Of a stretch of DNA of 64,000 nucleotides, positions 31,140 to 40,834 are shown piece by piece. Numbering within the stretch: position 1 is the first letter of the stretch; each line of letters opens with the position of its first letter. The stretch is from positions 24,210,964 to 24,274,963 of the forward strand of contig CM036774.1 of assembly GCA_020796225.1 (NCBI GenBank). The letters run 5' to 3'. The notes below the pieces were generated by a model. That model was given only the letters and a program-made list of their open reading frames with translations. It was not told the origin of the DNA and ran no database searches. Source of the stretch: Arion vulgaris (Eukaryota > Mollusca > Gastropoda > Stylommatophora > Arionidae). Both the position numbers and the translations under genes were made by a program.

Positions 31140-31250
31140 CTTTTTTTTTATTTCGTCCACAGAACGCTGGTTGTCACAAAGAAGACGTTGCTGACATCAA
31201 GGTTGAGAATCCCTGAAGAATATAATTTCTCTAGATGATGTCTCAATGTT
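31140..31250 (+). other. Duplication junction at a former exon 5 acceptor
   Basis: TTTATTTCGTCCACAG|AACGCTGG matches the exon 5 acceptor (TTTATTTCGTCACAG|AATGCTGG at 35541-35565). About eight bases into the would-be exon, the sequence switches to the intronic block (GAAGACGTTGCTG) that also precedes tract 1 at 22212. This marks the breakpoint of the exon 3-exon 4 duplication. Confidence 0.75.
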
Positions 31251-32008
31251 TCCACTATCTCTTTCTCTCTTTCTCTGTTTCTCTCTTTCTCCGCTTCTCT
31301 CTTGCTCTGTTTCTCTCTTTCTCTGCTTCTCCTTGCTCTGTTCTCTCTTCTCCGCTTCTCTCTTGCTCTGTTTCTCTCTTTCTCCGCTTCTCGCTTTCTC
31401 TGATTCTCTCTTTCTCTGTTTCTCTGTCTGTTTCTCTTTTTTTCTGTTTCCCTCTTTCTCTGCTTCTCTCTTTCGCTGTTTCCTCTTTCTCTCTTTCTTT
31501 TCTCTCTTCTCTTTTTCTCTATTTCTCTCTTTCTGTTTTTCTTTTTCTCTGTTTCTCTGTTTCTATCTTTATCTGTTTCTCTATTTATTTCTCTCTTTCT
31601 CTAAATTTAAAAAAATTATATCTTTCTCTATTTCTCTTTTTGGTCTTTATTATCTCTTTCTCTTTTTCTCTCTTTATCTCTTTCTCTGTTTCTCTGTTTC
31701 TCTATTTCTCTCTTTCTTTATTTCTCTCTTTTTTATCTTTCTCTCTCTCTTTATTTCTCTCTTTTTCTCTTTCTTTATTTCTTTCTTTCTCCATTTCTCT
31801 CCTCTCTTTCTCTCTTCCTCTATTTCTCTCTTTTTATTTCTCTTTTCTCCATTTCTCTATTTCTCTTTTCTCCATTTCTCTATTTCTCTTTTTCTCATTT
31901 CTCATTTCTCTATTTCTCTATTTCTCTATTTATTTCTCTATTTCTCTATTTCTCCATTTCTCTATTTCTCTATTTATCTTTTTCTCTGTTTCTCTGTTTC
32001 TCTGAGCA
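31250..32008 (+). repeat. Polypyrimidine repeat, tract 3 (about 0.75 kb)
   Basis: Same kind of C/T repeat as tracts 1 and 2 but much shorter and with more A interruptions in its second half (TTTCTCTATTTCTC units). It ends in the exon 3b acceptor. Confidence 0.94.
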
Positions 32009-32009
32009 G

Positions 32010-32149
32010 AATCCGGGACAAGTTCAAGGTAGCATTAGAGTGCTTTACAAGCCACTCTCTACGGTGTCAACAGCGGGAACTAGTGAGTTACAAGCCTCAA
32101 CCAAGCAATATGCTAGAAATAGTTTACGTCATGTGTAACGATGAAAGCA
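32010..32149 (+). CDS. Exon 3b of the CRD gene: alternative second half of module 1
   Basis: A 140-nt exon. Acceptor TCTGAGCAG|AATCCG, donor GAAAGCA|GTAAGT, phase 2 in and phase 1 out. It reads CK-IRDKFKVALECF, then C-x7-C (ECFTSHSLRC) and PQPSNMLEIVYVMC. It shares the PQPSNMLEIV core with exon 3a but differs at roughly a third of residues, mostly by replacement. Downstream, phase 1 joins exon 4b. A transcript of exon 1 + 2 + 3b + 4b + 5 totals 1212 nt, exactly 404 codons including the stop. Confidence 0.78.
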
Positions 32150-32210
32150 GTAAGTAAAATACGAAACATTCGAAATTTTAATTTAATTGTATTAGTTATG
32201 TGTATACTAG

Positions 32211-32720
32211 ATGCCAGAAGGCAAATGCAGTGACATACCAACTGTCACCACTATTAAAACATCCAACATTAACATGGCAGTCAAACGACAACTGATAAAC
32301 TGCATATTTATTCCAACTCTCTGCTATCAGTGCCAAACATGGCCCCTGACTAAGACACTAGAAAGAAAGATTACAACATGTGAAATGAGATGTCTACGAA
32401 AAGCTGTCAACGTTACAAGGAGAGATAGAGTGAGAAACGAGAATATCAGAAGCATCGTTGGTACTATACCATGCATACAGTACATCGAGAAGCAAAGAAT
32501 CAAGTGGTTCGGCCATCTAATGAGAATGGAACCACATTTACTACCATCACGTGCCTACAATAATTGACGCGCAGAGCACGGGGACAGGCCAAGAACACGA
32601 TGGATGGATAACATTTCAGAGTCCCTGCGAAAGCATGGACTGACAACGTCAAGCGCAAAACACCTGGCACAAGATAGAAAACTAACTCTCCCCACGACGC
32701 TTTACGGCAAATGTGGTTAA
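32211..32720 (+). mobile_element. LINE ORF2 C-terminal remnant
   Basis: An open frame of 118 codons with LINCIFIPTLCYQ, CQTWPLTKTLERKI, CEMRCLRKAVNVTRRDR, KQRIKWFGHLMRM, then a frameshift before GQAKNTMDG-like sequence to 32720. A piece of its end (GCGAAAGCATGGACTGACAA) recurs at 61311. It lacks catalytic domains. Confidence 0.87.
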
Positions 32721-32744
32721 GATAAGATAAGTTATGTATGTTAT

Positions 32745-32960
32745 CAGTGGCGGCCCGTGATCATTGTTGCTGGTGGGGCCGGATAAAGATTTTGGGAAAA
32801 ATCAAGGATTTTGGTTAGATTATGTTTTAATATTTACTAATATGTGTCTATCCTGGGAAGTTACCCATTTTACTAGGACGTACATTGTCGTAGACAGACG
32901 TATATTGATGGAACGGGAGATTACCGTAACTATTCTATGATGTTTAGTTAATTATTTATA
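32745..32960 (+). mobile_element. hAT-type MITE family 1, truncated (no SINE)
   Basis: Starts TCAGTGGCGGCCCGTGATCA and is the paralogue of 28197-28730 without the SINE. It lacks the 3' inverted end and continues into TACATTGTCGTAGACAGACG. Confidence 0.8.
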
Positions 32961-33079
32961 TTAATGTCTGCACACAACGGTTCCTGTCTGGCTAAGCGGG
33001 TAGGGATCGAGGGAGAGCTACAGGTAGTGTTAGTAGTACAAGCACGGAGAAGCAATTCAGGTCCAAAATTCAGATCCAA

Positions 33080-34110
33080 TTGAGGTAGGTGATGTTGGCG
33101 AGTGCAAAATTTCAGTTGCAACTAGCGCCGATTGAAACGATCCTCAAAAATTGTGCGCAGCCCCAGTCCAGTGTTTCCCAAAGAAAGAGAAAATGCAGAG
33201 TAAACCCTTGCAAATTGCCAAGTGCCGACACGCGCTCCGAAACGGCTGAGAATACTCCTACTCAGGAACAAACTCGCCGTGGAAAGAAAAGTAAAGCCGA
33301 TAATGCAAAGGCTTGACTGGTACAAACCCAAACATTAGCTAAGGGCAATAATTTTCGAACACCGATAATCCTACACAGAGTAAGATGACGTCCAAACACC
33401 ATGGCTCAGATCATATAAAGGCTAAGCATACCGCCAAAATAGGATCGTTTGCATAATAAGCACATGCGTCTCCAATGACTGAGAATGTTCCTAATCCGGA
33501 ACGACCTCACATAGTCAGAAAGAGCGAATATATTAGACATATTCTTTGACGAAGATCATGAATACTAAATATACGACGAAAATGATCGCAAAGATCAATG
33601 AATACAAGAAAGGTGACAGTTTCTGTGATTAGCCCTAGAAGGGTCCAGAATGCTCCTAAACCGGAGCGACCTCACCAGTCAGGCAAAGTAGCAAATGCTC
33701 TCTGGCGTAGATCCAAGCCCAAGTTTACGGCACTAAAAGATCATTAAAGAGTGTTATCAAACGATACGTACGGAACGACCTCACTAAAGGTAGAAAATTC
33801 GATAGAGAAGTCTCACTTCACTAAATAACTCTGGCCGTAAAAGTATCAATGGTACGAGGACTCAAGGCAAGAGTTACACGGACAACAGGTTACCTGTAAC
33901 GATCACACTTGGTGGATCTAAGCTTCTAGTACCTTTGAAGTCGGCGAGGTTGTCCGCATGGTTGAGGGCACATTTAAAATGATAATTTTAGGTCTCACAC
34001 AAAAATCAGTCAGAAGCGCAATACCATGCGTCATGACTTTCGCCTGAATTAACAGCGGCCGTTCGAGAGAAGAAGAAGAAGATACTATTGTCTATTTTTT
34101 ATATATCATT
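33080..34110 (+). mobile_element. Repeat family R, opposite orientation to 16440-17900
   Basis: 33180-33340 is the reverse complement of 16700-16880 (TTGCCAAGTGCCGACACGCG). 33470-33560 is the reverse of 16520-16590, and a further partial unit follows at 33640-33700. From about 33720 to 34110 there are no clear matches inside the window. The 75-codon frame at 33089 (ending KSKADNAKA) may derive from LINE ORF1, but this is uncertain. Confidence 0.55.
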
Positions 34111-34116
34111 TGGTAT

Positions 34117-34470
34117 TTACGCACCCGGACTAACGTTTAGCGCAATAACACCGTTTAACCGTGCGCTGACTTGGCCGCGAAAGAATATCCCTACTGAATG
34201 AGTGAAATCACTTTTTTCACCAGCGCTAAAAGACAGAACACACAACACCCACATAACTAACCTTGAACATATATGCCTCCACTCTGATAGCGATTGTATC
34301 ACTTCGCATACACCAGAGAGGTACAACAACACACGTCTGAGACTGTTGTCATCATCGTTGATGATAGATCTTATTCTTACAATAAGTTAAGGGGGTTCTG
34401 CACCGAGGAGACATATGTTACCATGAAGGAGTTAATGAGGGCATAGATGAAATCTATGTCGTTGTATATT
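34117..34470 (+). other. Intronic block paralogous to 30180-30545
   Basis: See 30180-30545. Here a LINE remnant (34500-34990) separates the block from exon 4b, while in the other copy exon 4a follows at once. Confidence 0.7.
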
Positions 34471-34489
34471 CTGATTCCTATTCTTCTTC

Positions 34490-34990
34490 TGTCTTCATCT
34501 TCTTTTGTTGTCACACTGTTACCGGGTTGTTGCCCAGTGTCGTCACAATGTTACCGGGTTGTTGCCAAGTGTCGTGGTTTTCTGTTTTTGTCTTGTGTTG
34601 TTCAAGTGTCGTCACACTGTTACCGGGTTGTTGCCCAGTGTCGTGGTTTTCTGTTTTTGTCTTGTGCTGTTCAAGTGTCGTCACACTGTTACCAGGTATT
34701 GCCCAGTGTCGTGGTTTTCTGTTTTTGTCTTGCGCTTTTCTGGTGGCTTGGGTGATTGTTACATTTGCTCTATGACAGGATTATATATGCAATCTAACCA
34801 TCTAATACATGGTCTTACTCTCACCCTCTTTAGTGATGTTCTGTTATAGAAGACTTTGTATACTGTGCAGTTCTTAAGTGGCCAAACCACTTCATTTTTT
34901 CCTTCTCAATGTAATTCAAGCAATGTTCTGTGCCGACGTTCTTTCTTATGCTGATTTTGATGACTCTTATCTTTTCTGGTGTTGTTGGTA
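34490..34990 (-). mobile_element. LINE 3' end remnant (antisense) with internal triplication
   Basis: Matches 400-760: CACACTGTTACCGGGTTGTT units occur four times, three with GCCCAGTGTCGTGGTTTTCT, then TGGCCAAACCACTTCATT. The repeated section is shorter in the copy at 400-760. Confidence 0.7.
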
Positions 34991-35224
34991 ACTTTTCTCA
35001 GGTAGCACATTTCACAAGTAATTATTTTTTGTGATTGCACGTTGCTCATTGTCTATGTTTGGCTCTGGTAACACAAAGTAGGTATGAAAATGCTGTTGAT
35101 CTTCTGTTGCTTATCTATTTATTAACGGTTACTCTGATTATTTCGAGGGTGTAAGTATTATCAATGTGGCAGTGGTGATTTTTCGTACGAGGCACAGTTA
35201 ATTATTTCAACTTTTACCTTTCAG

Positions 35225-35345
35225 AAGTGGATTTTGAATGTGCGAAGCAACAGACATCATACATTTTACACTGTGTCACAGAGAAGATACAGCAGGAATT
35301 GGGTAAAAACAATACAGAGGCGAGTGCTGAATCTGTAATGTGCAA
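35225..35345 (+). CDS. Exon 4b of the CRD gene: first half of cysteine-rich module 2
   Basis: A 121-nt exon. Acceptor TTTTACCTTTCAG|AAGTGG; donor ATGTGCAA|GTAAGT. Two bases complete a split codon (phase 1 in), then 39 codons, phase 2 out. It reads VDFECAKQQTS...ILHC (C-x10-C), a lysine/glutamine-rich helix-like stretch with an NNT glycosylation sequon, and ends VMC-K. The layout matches exon 2 (C-x11-C ... LLC-K), so exons 2 and 4 are homologous half-modules. It has no stop in this frame and is intact relative to exon 4a. Confidence 0.8.
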
Positions 35346-35349
35346 GTAA

Positions 35350-35525
35350 GTAGTTCAAACGAATTTGTGAATGAAGTTGATAGAAAAAGTGAATTTATGA
35401 ATCAAATAGATAGATAAAATGAATTTGTGAATCAAGTTAGTAGATAAAGTGAATTTGTGAATCAAGTTAGTAGATAAAGTGAATTTGTGAATCAAGTTAG
35501 TAGATAAAGTGAATTTGTGAATGAT
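35350..35525 (+). repeat. Minisatellite after exon 4b, about five copies
   Basis: Unit AGTAGATAAAGTGAATTTGT + GAATCAAGTT, related to the 14-copy array at 30680-31125 and in the same intron position. Confidence 0.9.
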
Positions 35526-35557
35526 TAATTAATAAGCTACTATTTATTTCGTCACAG

Positions 35558-35825
35558 AATGCTGGAACTTAGATTACACTGCTCGAATATGGCACTGGCA
35601 CGATGTGGCTGCTCTACTGTCAGGACATACGAGACAGTCATACGGGACTATTTGTACCCCCCAGAATGCCCTCAAATTACTGAACCTCGTGTACAATGTT
35701 ACCAGAATAATCAAACTTTGCTAATTGATAACGAATCTGAAGAACAAAATAGTGGAGATCGACTGCATATTTCTTTAGTTTTGTTGTTGCTTTTATTTAC
35801 ATTAAATTCTATTGCACTTGAATAG
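35558..35825 (+). CDS. Exon 5 (last) of the CRD gene: module 2 end and GPI-signal-like tail
   Basis: Acceptor TTATTTCGTCACAG|AATGCTGG, phase 2 in; stop TAG at 35823-35825. After the split lysine codon it reads MLELRLHC, C-x7-C (CSNMALARC), GC, then PPEC and VQC, matching exon 3's layout (CK-x7-10-C-x7-C...C). The last 25 residues are a polar stretch with NSGD followed by HISLVLLLLLFTLNSIALE, a hydrophobic end without a cytoplasmic tail. This is typical of a GPI-anchor signal, with a likely attachment site at the S/G pair; a short C-terminal membrane anchor is the alternative. NQT is a possible glycosylation site. No AATAAA lies close behind the stop; a satellite begins within 20 bp. Confidence 0.8.
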
Positions 35826-35837
35826 TGATGTTAATGA

Positions 35838-38745
35838 TCGTTACATTGACATCAAGAATTGTATTGAACAGATACACGTTACATTGACATCAAGAATTGT
35901 ATTGAACAGATAAACGTTACATTGACATCAAGAATTGTATTGAACAGATACACGTTACATTGACATCAAGAATTGTATTGAACAGATACACGTTACATTG
36001 ACATCAAGAATTGTATTGAACAGATACACGTTACATTGACATCAAGAATTGTATTGGACAGATACACGTTACATTGACATCAAGAATTGTATTGGACAGA
36101 TACACGTTACATTGACATCAAGAATTGTATTGAACAGATACACGTTACATTGACATCAAGAATTGTATTGAACAGATACACGTTACATTGACATCAAGAA
36201 TTGTATTGAACAGATACACGTTACATTGACATCAAGAATTGTATTGAACAGATACACGTTACATTGACATCAAGAATTGTATTGAACAGATACACGTTAC
36301 ATTGACATAAAGAATTGTATTGAACAGATAAACGTTACATTGACATCAAGAATTGTATTGAACAGATACACGTTACATTGACATCAAGAATTGTATTGAA
36401 CAGATACAGTTACATTGACATCAAGATTGTATGAACAGATACACGTTACATTGACATCAAGAAATGTATTGAACAGATAACTTACATTGACATAAAGAAT
36501 TGTATTGAACAGATAAACGTTACATTGACATCAAGAATTGTATTGAAAAGATAACGTTATTGACATCAAGAATTGTATGAACAGATAACGTTAATTGACA
36601 TCAAGAATTGTATTGAACAGATAACGTTACATTGACATCAAGAATTGTATTGAACAGATAAGTTACATTGACATCAGAATTGTATTGACAGATAACGTTA
36701 CATTGACATCAAGAATTGTATTGGACAGATAACGTTACATTGACATCAAGAATTGTATTGAACAGATACACGTTACATTGACATCAAGAATTGTATTGAA
36801 CAGATACACGTTACATTGACATCAAGAATTGTATTGAACAGATACACGTTACATTGACATCAAGAATTGTATTGAACAGATAAACGTTACATTGACATCA
36901 AGAATTGTATTGAACAGATACACGTTACATTGACATCAAGATTTAGACAGATAAGTAATTGACATCAAGAATGTGAACAGATAACGTTACATTGACATCA
37001 AGAATTGTATTGAACAGATACACGTTACATTGACATCAAGAATTGTATTGAACAGATACACGTTACATTGACATCAAGAAATGTATTGAACAGATACACG
37101 TTACATTGACATCAAGAAATGTATTGAACAGATACACGTTACATTGACATCAAGAATTGTATTGAACAGATAAACGTTACATTGACATCAAGAATTGTAT
37201 TGAACAGATACACGTTACATTGACATCAAGAATGTATTGAACAGATAACGTTACATTGACATCAAGAATTGTTAACAGATAACGTTACATTGACATCAAA
37301 ATTGTATGAACAGATACGTTACATTGACATCAGATTGTATTGAACAGATACACGTTACATTGACATCAAGAATTGTATTGAACAGATAAACGTTACATTG
37401 ACATCAAGAATTGTATTGAACAGATACGTTACATTGACTAAATGTTTGACAGATACAATTGAATCAACTTGTCGGACAGATATATGCTACATTGATATCA
37501 AGAACACTGTCAGACAGATAAATGCTACATTGACATCAAGAACACTGTCAGACAGATAAATGCTACATTGACATCAAGAACACTGTCAGACAGATAAATG
37601 CTACATTGACATCAAGAACACTGTCAGACAGATAAATGCTAAATTTACATCAAGAACACTGTCAGACAGATAAATGCTATATTGACATCAAGAACACTGT
37701 CAGACAGATAAACGCTATATTGACATCAAGAACACTGTCAGACAGATAAACGCTATATTGACATCAAGAACACTGTCAGACAGATAAATGCTATATTGAC
37801 ATCAAGAACACTGTCAGACAGATAAATGCTACATTGACATCAAGAAAACTGTCAGACAGATAAATGCTATATTGACATCAAGAACACTGTCAGACAGATA
37901 AACGCTATATTGACATCAAGAACACTGTCAGACAGATAAATGCTATATTGACATCAAGAACACTGTCAGACAGACAAATGCTATATTGACATCAAGAACA
38001 CTGTCAGACAGATAAACGCTATATTGACATCAAGAACACTGTCAGACAGATAAATGCTATATTTACATCAAGAACACTGTCAGACAGATAAACGCTATAT
38101 TGACATCAAGATCACTGTCAGACAGATAAATGATATATTGACATCAAGAACACTGTTAGACAGATAAATGCTATATTGACATCAAGAACACTGTCAGACA
38201 GATAAATGCTATATTGACATCAAAAACACTGTCAGACAGATAAATGCTATATTGACATCAAGAACACTGTCAGATAGATAAATGCTATATTGACATCAAG
38301 AACACTGTCAGACAGATAAATGCTATATTGACATCAAGAACACTGTCAGACAGATAAATGCTACATTGACATCAAGAACTGCGTTAGACAGATAAATGCT
38401 ACATTGACATCAAGAACTGCGTTAGACAGATAAATGCTACATTGATATCAAGAACTGCGTTAGACAGATAAATGCTACATTGACATCAAGAACTGCGTTA
38501 GACAGATAAATGCTACATTGACATCAAGAACTGCGTTAGACAGATAAATGCTACATTGACATCAAGAACTGCGTTAGACAGATAAATGCTACATTGACAT
38601 AAAGAACTGCTTTAGACAGATAAATGCTACATTGACATAAAGAACTGCGTTAGACAGATAAATGCTACATTGACATCAAAAACTGCGTTAGACAGATAAA
38701 TGCTACATTGATATCAAGGGCTGTGTCGGACAGATAATGTAAACT
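35838..38745 (+). repeat. 38-bp satellite in three zones, directly after the CRD gene stop
   Basis: About 75 units. All share a core ACAGATAMRYGYTACATTGAC + ATCAAGAA (split for length). Zone 1 (35838-37450) has TTGTATTGA before the core, zone 2 (37460-38365) has CACTGTCAG, zone 3 (38365-38745) has CTGCGTTAG. Zone 1 contains blocks of units with many one- to several-base losses (36400-36720, 36930-37000, 37220-37450). Zones 2 and 3 are much more regular. The first units may be transcribed as 3' UTR. Confidence 0.95.
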
Positions 38746-38779
38746 TATATTTGGATTTAAAATGAAAATAGACAGCAGC

Positions 38780-38826
<47 letters not shown>
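38780..38826 (+). repeat. (AGT)n microsatellite
   Basis: About 15 tandem AGT triplets. Confidence 0.97.
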
Positions 38827-38827
<1 letters not shown>

Positions 38828-38869
38828 CTATGGTGTACTAGGCCTACTCTTCTAAACTTTACAGTAAAC

Positions 38870-39336
38870 CAGCGTTTCTCAAATTGGGCGGTACCGCCCC
38901 AGTGGAGTGCTGAAGTGTTCTGAGGGTGGAGGGGGTGATAGTGGGTTCAGGAGAACGTAGGGGTATTCACGTGATTAGGGTCGTGGCTTCTTAAAGTAGG
39001 AATTAATAATAAAAAATAAAAAATAAATTATTTTCGTTATTTTGCGATTAAATAATCATTTAAAATTTGAATTCTGCATTTTAATTCATCTTATGCCCGT
39101 CTTACACGATCCATTTTTTCATCAATTTTCTATTTCATGTATTTAATCATTTGAAAATTGACCAAGTATGACAGAAATATATATCAATTTTCTATCAATA
39201 TATCAATGTTGAAGATACAATATAGCATGTATATATATATGTGGTGGGGGTTGGCAAACTGTTATAATGGGGAGGGCGTTACAAAGTTTATGTTGTGCAA
39301 AGTGAGCGGTGGGCCGAAAAAGTTTGGGAATCTATG
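38870..39336 (+). mobile_element. hAT-type MITE, family 2 (with 8-bp target duplication)
   Basis: Starts CAGCGTTTCTCAAATTGGGC and ends AGTTTGGGAATCTATG. Flanking 8-mers CAGTAAAC and CTGTAAAC differ by one base. It has the same internal blocks as 4049-4579. Confidence 0.83.
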
Positions 39337-39399
39337 CTGTAAACAGTGTTTGCACTGCCTCACAAAATGACAGTTAATATTTCATTCTGTTATTTTCTT

Positions 39400-39670
39400 C
39401 ATGCCACATCTCATGAAGACAAAGCAGCGTTGGGTCGGACAACAATTGATAAAGATACAGTCGAGTTTCACTAGACAATCATTTGAGTGGAACCGGTAAG
39501 GAAAACGGAAAATAGGAAGTTTCAAACGGATACGTTTATGGAGTCTTATTGAGAAACATAAGGACGCGGGAATATTTTAGAAGACTTAAAAACCTGTTGA
39601 CGTGTACAACTGTTATGTGCCCTATGCTCCGCAGGTAAGGGAGAGGAATAAGCAAGAACCTCTATAACCC
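39400..39670 (+). mobile_element. LINE 3' end fragment
   Basis: Ends with CCTATGCTCCGCAGGTAAGG, GAGAGGAATAAGC, the common terminus of one LINE family. The same end recurs at 59060-59105 (CCTATGCTCCACGAGGGGCG, GGGAGGAATAAG). Confidence 0.55.
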
Positions 39671-39699
39671 TGAGTGTGAATACCACATCTTCAATATTT

Positions 39700-40078
39700 A
39701 CATTCTGGACATTGTTGGCATTCCAAGCATGTACACCGAGTCAGCGACGTCTGAGATGGCTGGGACATGTGTGCCGTATGAGTGTTGATAGAATCCCAAA
39801 GAAAATTCTAAATGGTCAACTCGTAACTGGTACTAGACAGCATGGGTGCCTATTATTACGCTTCATTGACACCTACAAGCGTGATCTAACTTCATGCGAC
39901 ATAGACAAAGAATATTGGGAGCTATTGACAGATTACAACATTACATACCAGCTTACCCCAATTTTGAAACACCCAGCAAGCCAACAACATCACATAACAG
40001 CTTACCCCAATTTTGAAACACCCAGCAAGCCAACAACATTATATACCAACTTACCCCAATTTTGAAACACCCAGCTAT
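39700..40078 (+). mobile_element. LINE C-terminal remnant with 57-bp tandem repeat
   Basis: Reads RRLRWLGHVCRMSVDRIPKK and GTRQHGCLLLRFIDTYKRDL, a LINE tail. Its end has CCAATTTTGAAACACCCAGC in three copies (about 39958, 40008 and 40054) as a small tandem repeat. Confidence 0.82.
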
Positions 40079-40081
40079 TCC

Positions 40082-40510
40082 ATTAGTGACTAAAAGACAG
40101 ATTATAAATTCAATCTTTATACCAACACTGTGCTACCAGAGCCAAACATGGGCACTGACAAAAGAACAAGAAAGGAAAATTACCACATGCGAAATGAGAT
40201 GCCTGAGGAAAGCAGTAAATAAACAAGAAGAGACCATATAAGAAATGAGGAAATTAGAAGAACAGTCGGAACAACACCTGCTATTAGATTTATTGAAAAA
40301 CAGAGACTCAAATGGTTTGGCCACTTGGTCAGAATGAACCCGAATACACCAGTTGCAAGAGCGTACAACCTGAAAATGGAATCATCAAGAGGAAAGGGCA
40401 GACCAAGAAAAGATGGGTTGATGGAGTTACAGATATCTTAAAACTCCACAATACCACACCATATCAAGCGACCGAACGTGCATTATCTCAGAAACCGATC
40501 ATCAGTTAAA
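40082..40510 (+). mobile_element. LINE C-terminal remnant
   Basis: INSIFIPTLCYQSQTWALTK, EMRCLRKAV, a frameshift, then RLKWFGHLVRMNPNTPVARA, KGRPRKRWVDGV and a final TPYQATERAL block. Same family as 32211-32720 but longer at the 3' end. Confidence 0.85.
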
Positions 40511-40554
40511 CCTGCTACGCCTAGCGGTAAAAAAGCAGAGAAGGACAAAAGAAA

Positions 40555-40830
40555 GAAAGATTGACAGATAATATTTAGGTCATGTTCTTAGATCAGACGA
40601 AAAGAGACTAAATCAACAAGTCTTATGTGGTCACCAGTTGGGAAAAGAAAACGTGGAAGACCAAAGACCACTCTTTGAAGAACAATCCTACAAGAAAGTA
40701 AACTATTGAGATGTAAAACCATACAAGATCTCCAACTGCTAGCAACGAACCGCATTACATGGAGATCTAAAACCTCTTCCTTATGTGCCGCCTTTGGCAA
40801 GAAAGGAACAAACAAACTAACAAACTAACT
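40555..40830 (+). mobile_element. LINE 3' end fragment
   Basis: Readable pieces are YLGHVLRSDEKRLNQQ and TWRSKTSSLCAA, followed by a repeated ACAAACTAACAAACTAACT end. Degraded. Confidence 0.55.
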
Positions 40831-40834
40831 ATAT

